Source: Candidatus Anoxychlamydiales bacterium
GTDB lineage: Bacteria > Chlamydiota > Chlamydiia > Chlamydiales > SM23-39
Assembly: GCA_011064905.1 (NCBI GenBank)
Contig: JAAKFW010000098.1
Location: forward strand, 1 to 5,971
Reading direction: 5' to 3'
DNA: 5,971 bases
Numbering within the stretch: position 1 is the first letter of the stretch; each line of letters begins with the position of its first letter. A program made the position numbers and the translations under genes. Under the pieces are notes generated by a model, which had not been told where the DNA came from, did no database searches, and saw nothing but the letters and a program-made list of their open reading frames with translations. This document shows, piece after piece, positions 5,829 through 5,971 of the stretch.

Positions 5829-5971
5829 ATGGAAATAACAATTATTGGAGCTGGCTACGTTGGCTTAGTGTCTGGCGCATGTTTTGCTGAAATGGGTCAT
5901 ATTGTTACCTGTTTAGATATAGATGAAGAAAAAATAAAAATGTTAAACGAATCTCATATCCCAATATATGA
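5829..5971 (+). CDS. UDP-glucose/GDP-mannose 6-dehydrogenase family, N-terminal part
   Basis: The first 47 codons of a gene that continues past the window. The translation opens with MEITIIGAGYVGLVSGACFA, the dinucleotide-binding GxGxxG loop (Gly7, Gly9, Gly12) in the GAGYVGLVSG form typical of UDP-glucose 6-dehydrogenase. It continues with AEMGHIVTCLDIDEEKI, where Asp30 at the end of the second strand would bind the NAD ribose. Full-length members have about 430-450 residues and oxidise UDP-glucose to UDP-glucuronate (or a related nucleotide sugar) in two NAD-dependent steps, supplying surface polysaccharide synthesis. With only the N-terminus visible, the substrate cannot be fixed; GDP-mannose or UDP-N-acetylmannosamine dehydrogenases share this start, although the wording favours UDP-glucose. 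Confidence 0.88.
   Translation, partial: MEITIIGAGYVGLVSGACFAEMGHIVTCLDIDEEKIKMLNESHIPIY

Overview
The window is AT-rich and gene-dense and looks like a piece of a bacterial chromosome from the phylum Chlamydiae, most likely one of the environmental, chlamydia-like lineages. The evidence is the gene order rpmG, then a LolC/LolE-type permease, then lolD, which as I recall also occurs in Chlamydia. The L33 sequence supports this, with a chlamydia-like 'YWTTKNK ... KKYD' core and no zinc ribbon. The assignment is an inference from recalled knowledge and was not checked by a search.

Left half (58-4079, all + strand): tsaD makes the tRNA t6A modification. After a 78-base AT-rich gap comes a tightly packed unit of rpmG (ribosomal protein L33), a 698-residue FtsX/LolC/E-type lipoprotein-release permease, and its ATPase lolD. 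The rpmG stop codon directly abuts the permease start. Permease and ATPase overlap by ATGA, as expected for subunits of one inner-membrane complex that passes lipoproteins on toward the outer membrane.

Middle (4111-5415): a perfect inverted repeat at 4111-4139 ends lolD and, from the other side, an arsenic cassette on the - strand. The cassette has its own promoter with a likely ArsR operator, then arsM (arsenite S-adenosylmethionine methyltransferase), then arsR (As(III)-responsive repressor). The two genes overlap by ATGA, so the repressor is made from the transcript it controls. No efflux pump or arsenate reductase is present. The ArsR closely resembles proteobacterial ArsR, so the cassette is probably an acquired insertion in an otherwise core chlamydial neighbourhood.

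Right end (5402-5971): between the ars promoter and the next gene lies a small - strand gene. It encodes a signal-peptide-bearing protein that runs into a stop and then appears to continue in another frame, so it is probably a frameshifted remnant or a pair of tiny overlapping ORFs. The first 47 codons of a UDP-glucose/GDP-mannose 6-dehydrogenase gene run off the window on the + strand.

I saw no tRNA, rRNA, CRISPR array, insertion sequence or phage gene. The most unusual points are the stand-alone arsM-arsR cassette, its operator, the broken secreted ORF beside it, and the greatly enlarged periplasmic part of the permease.
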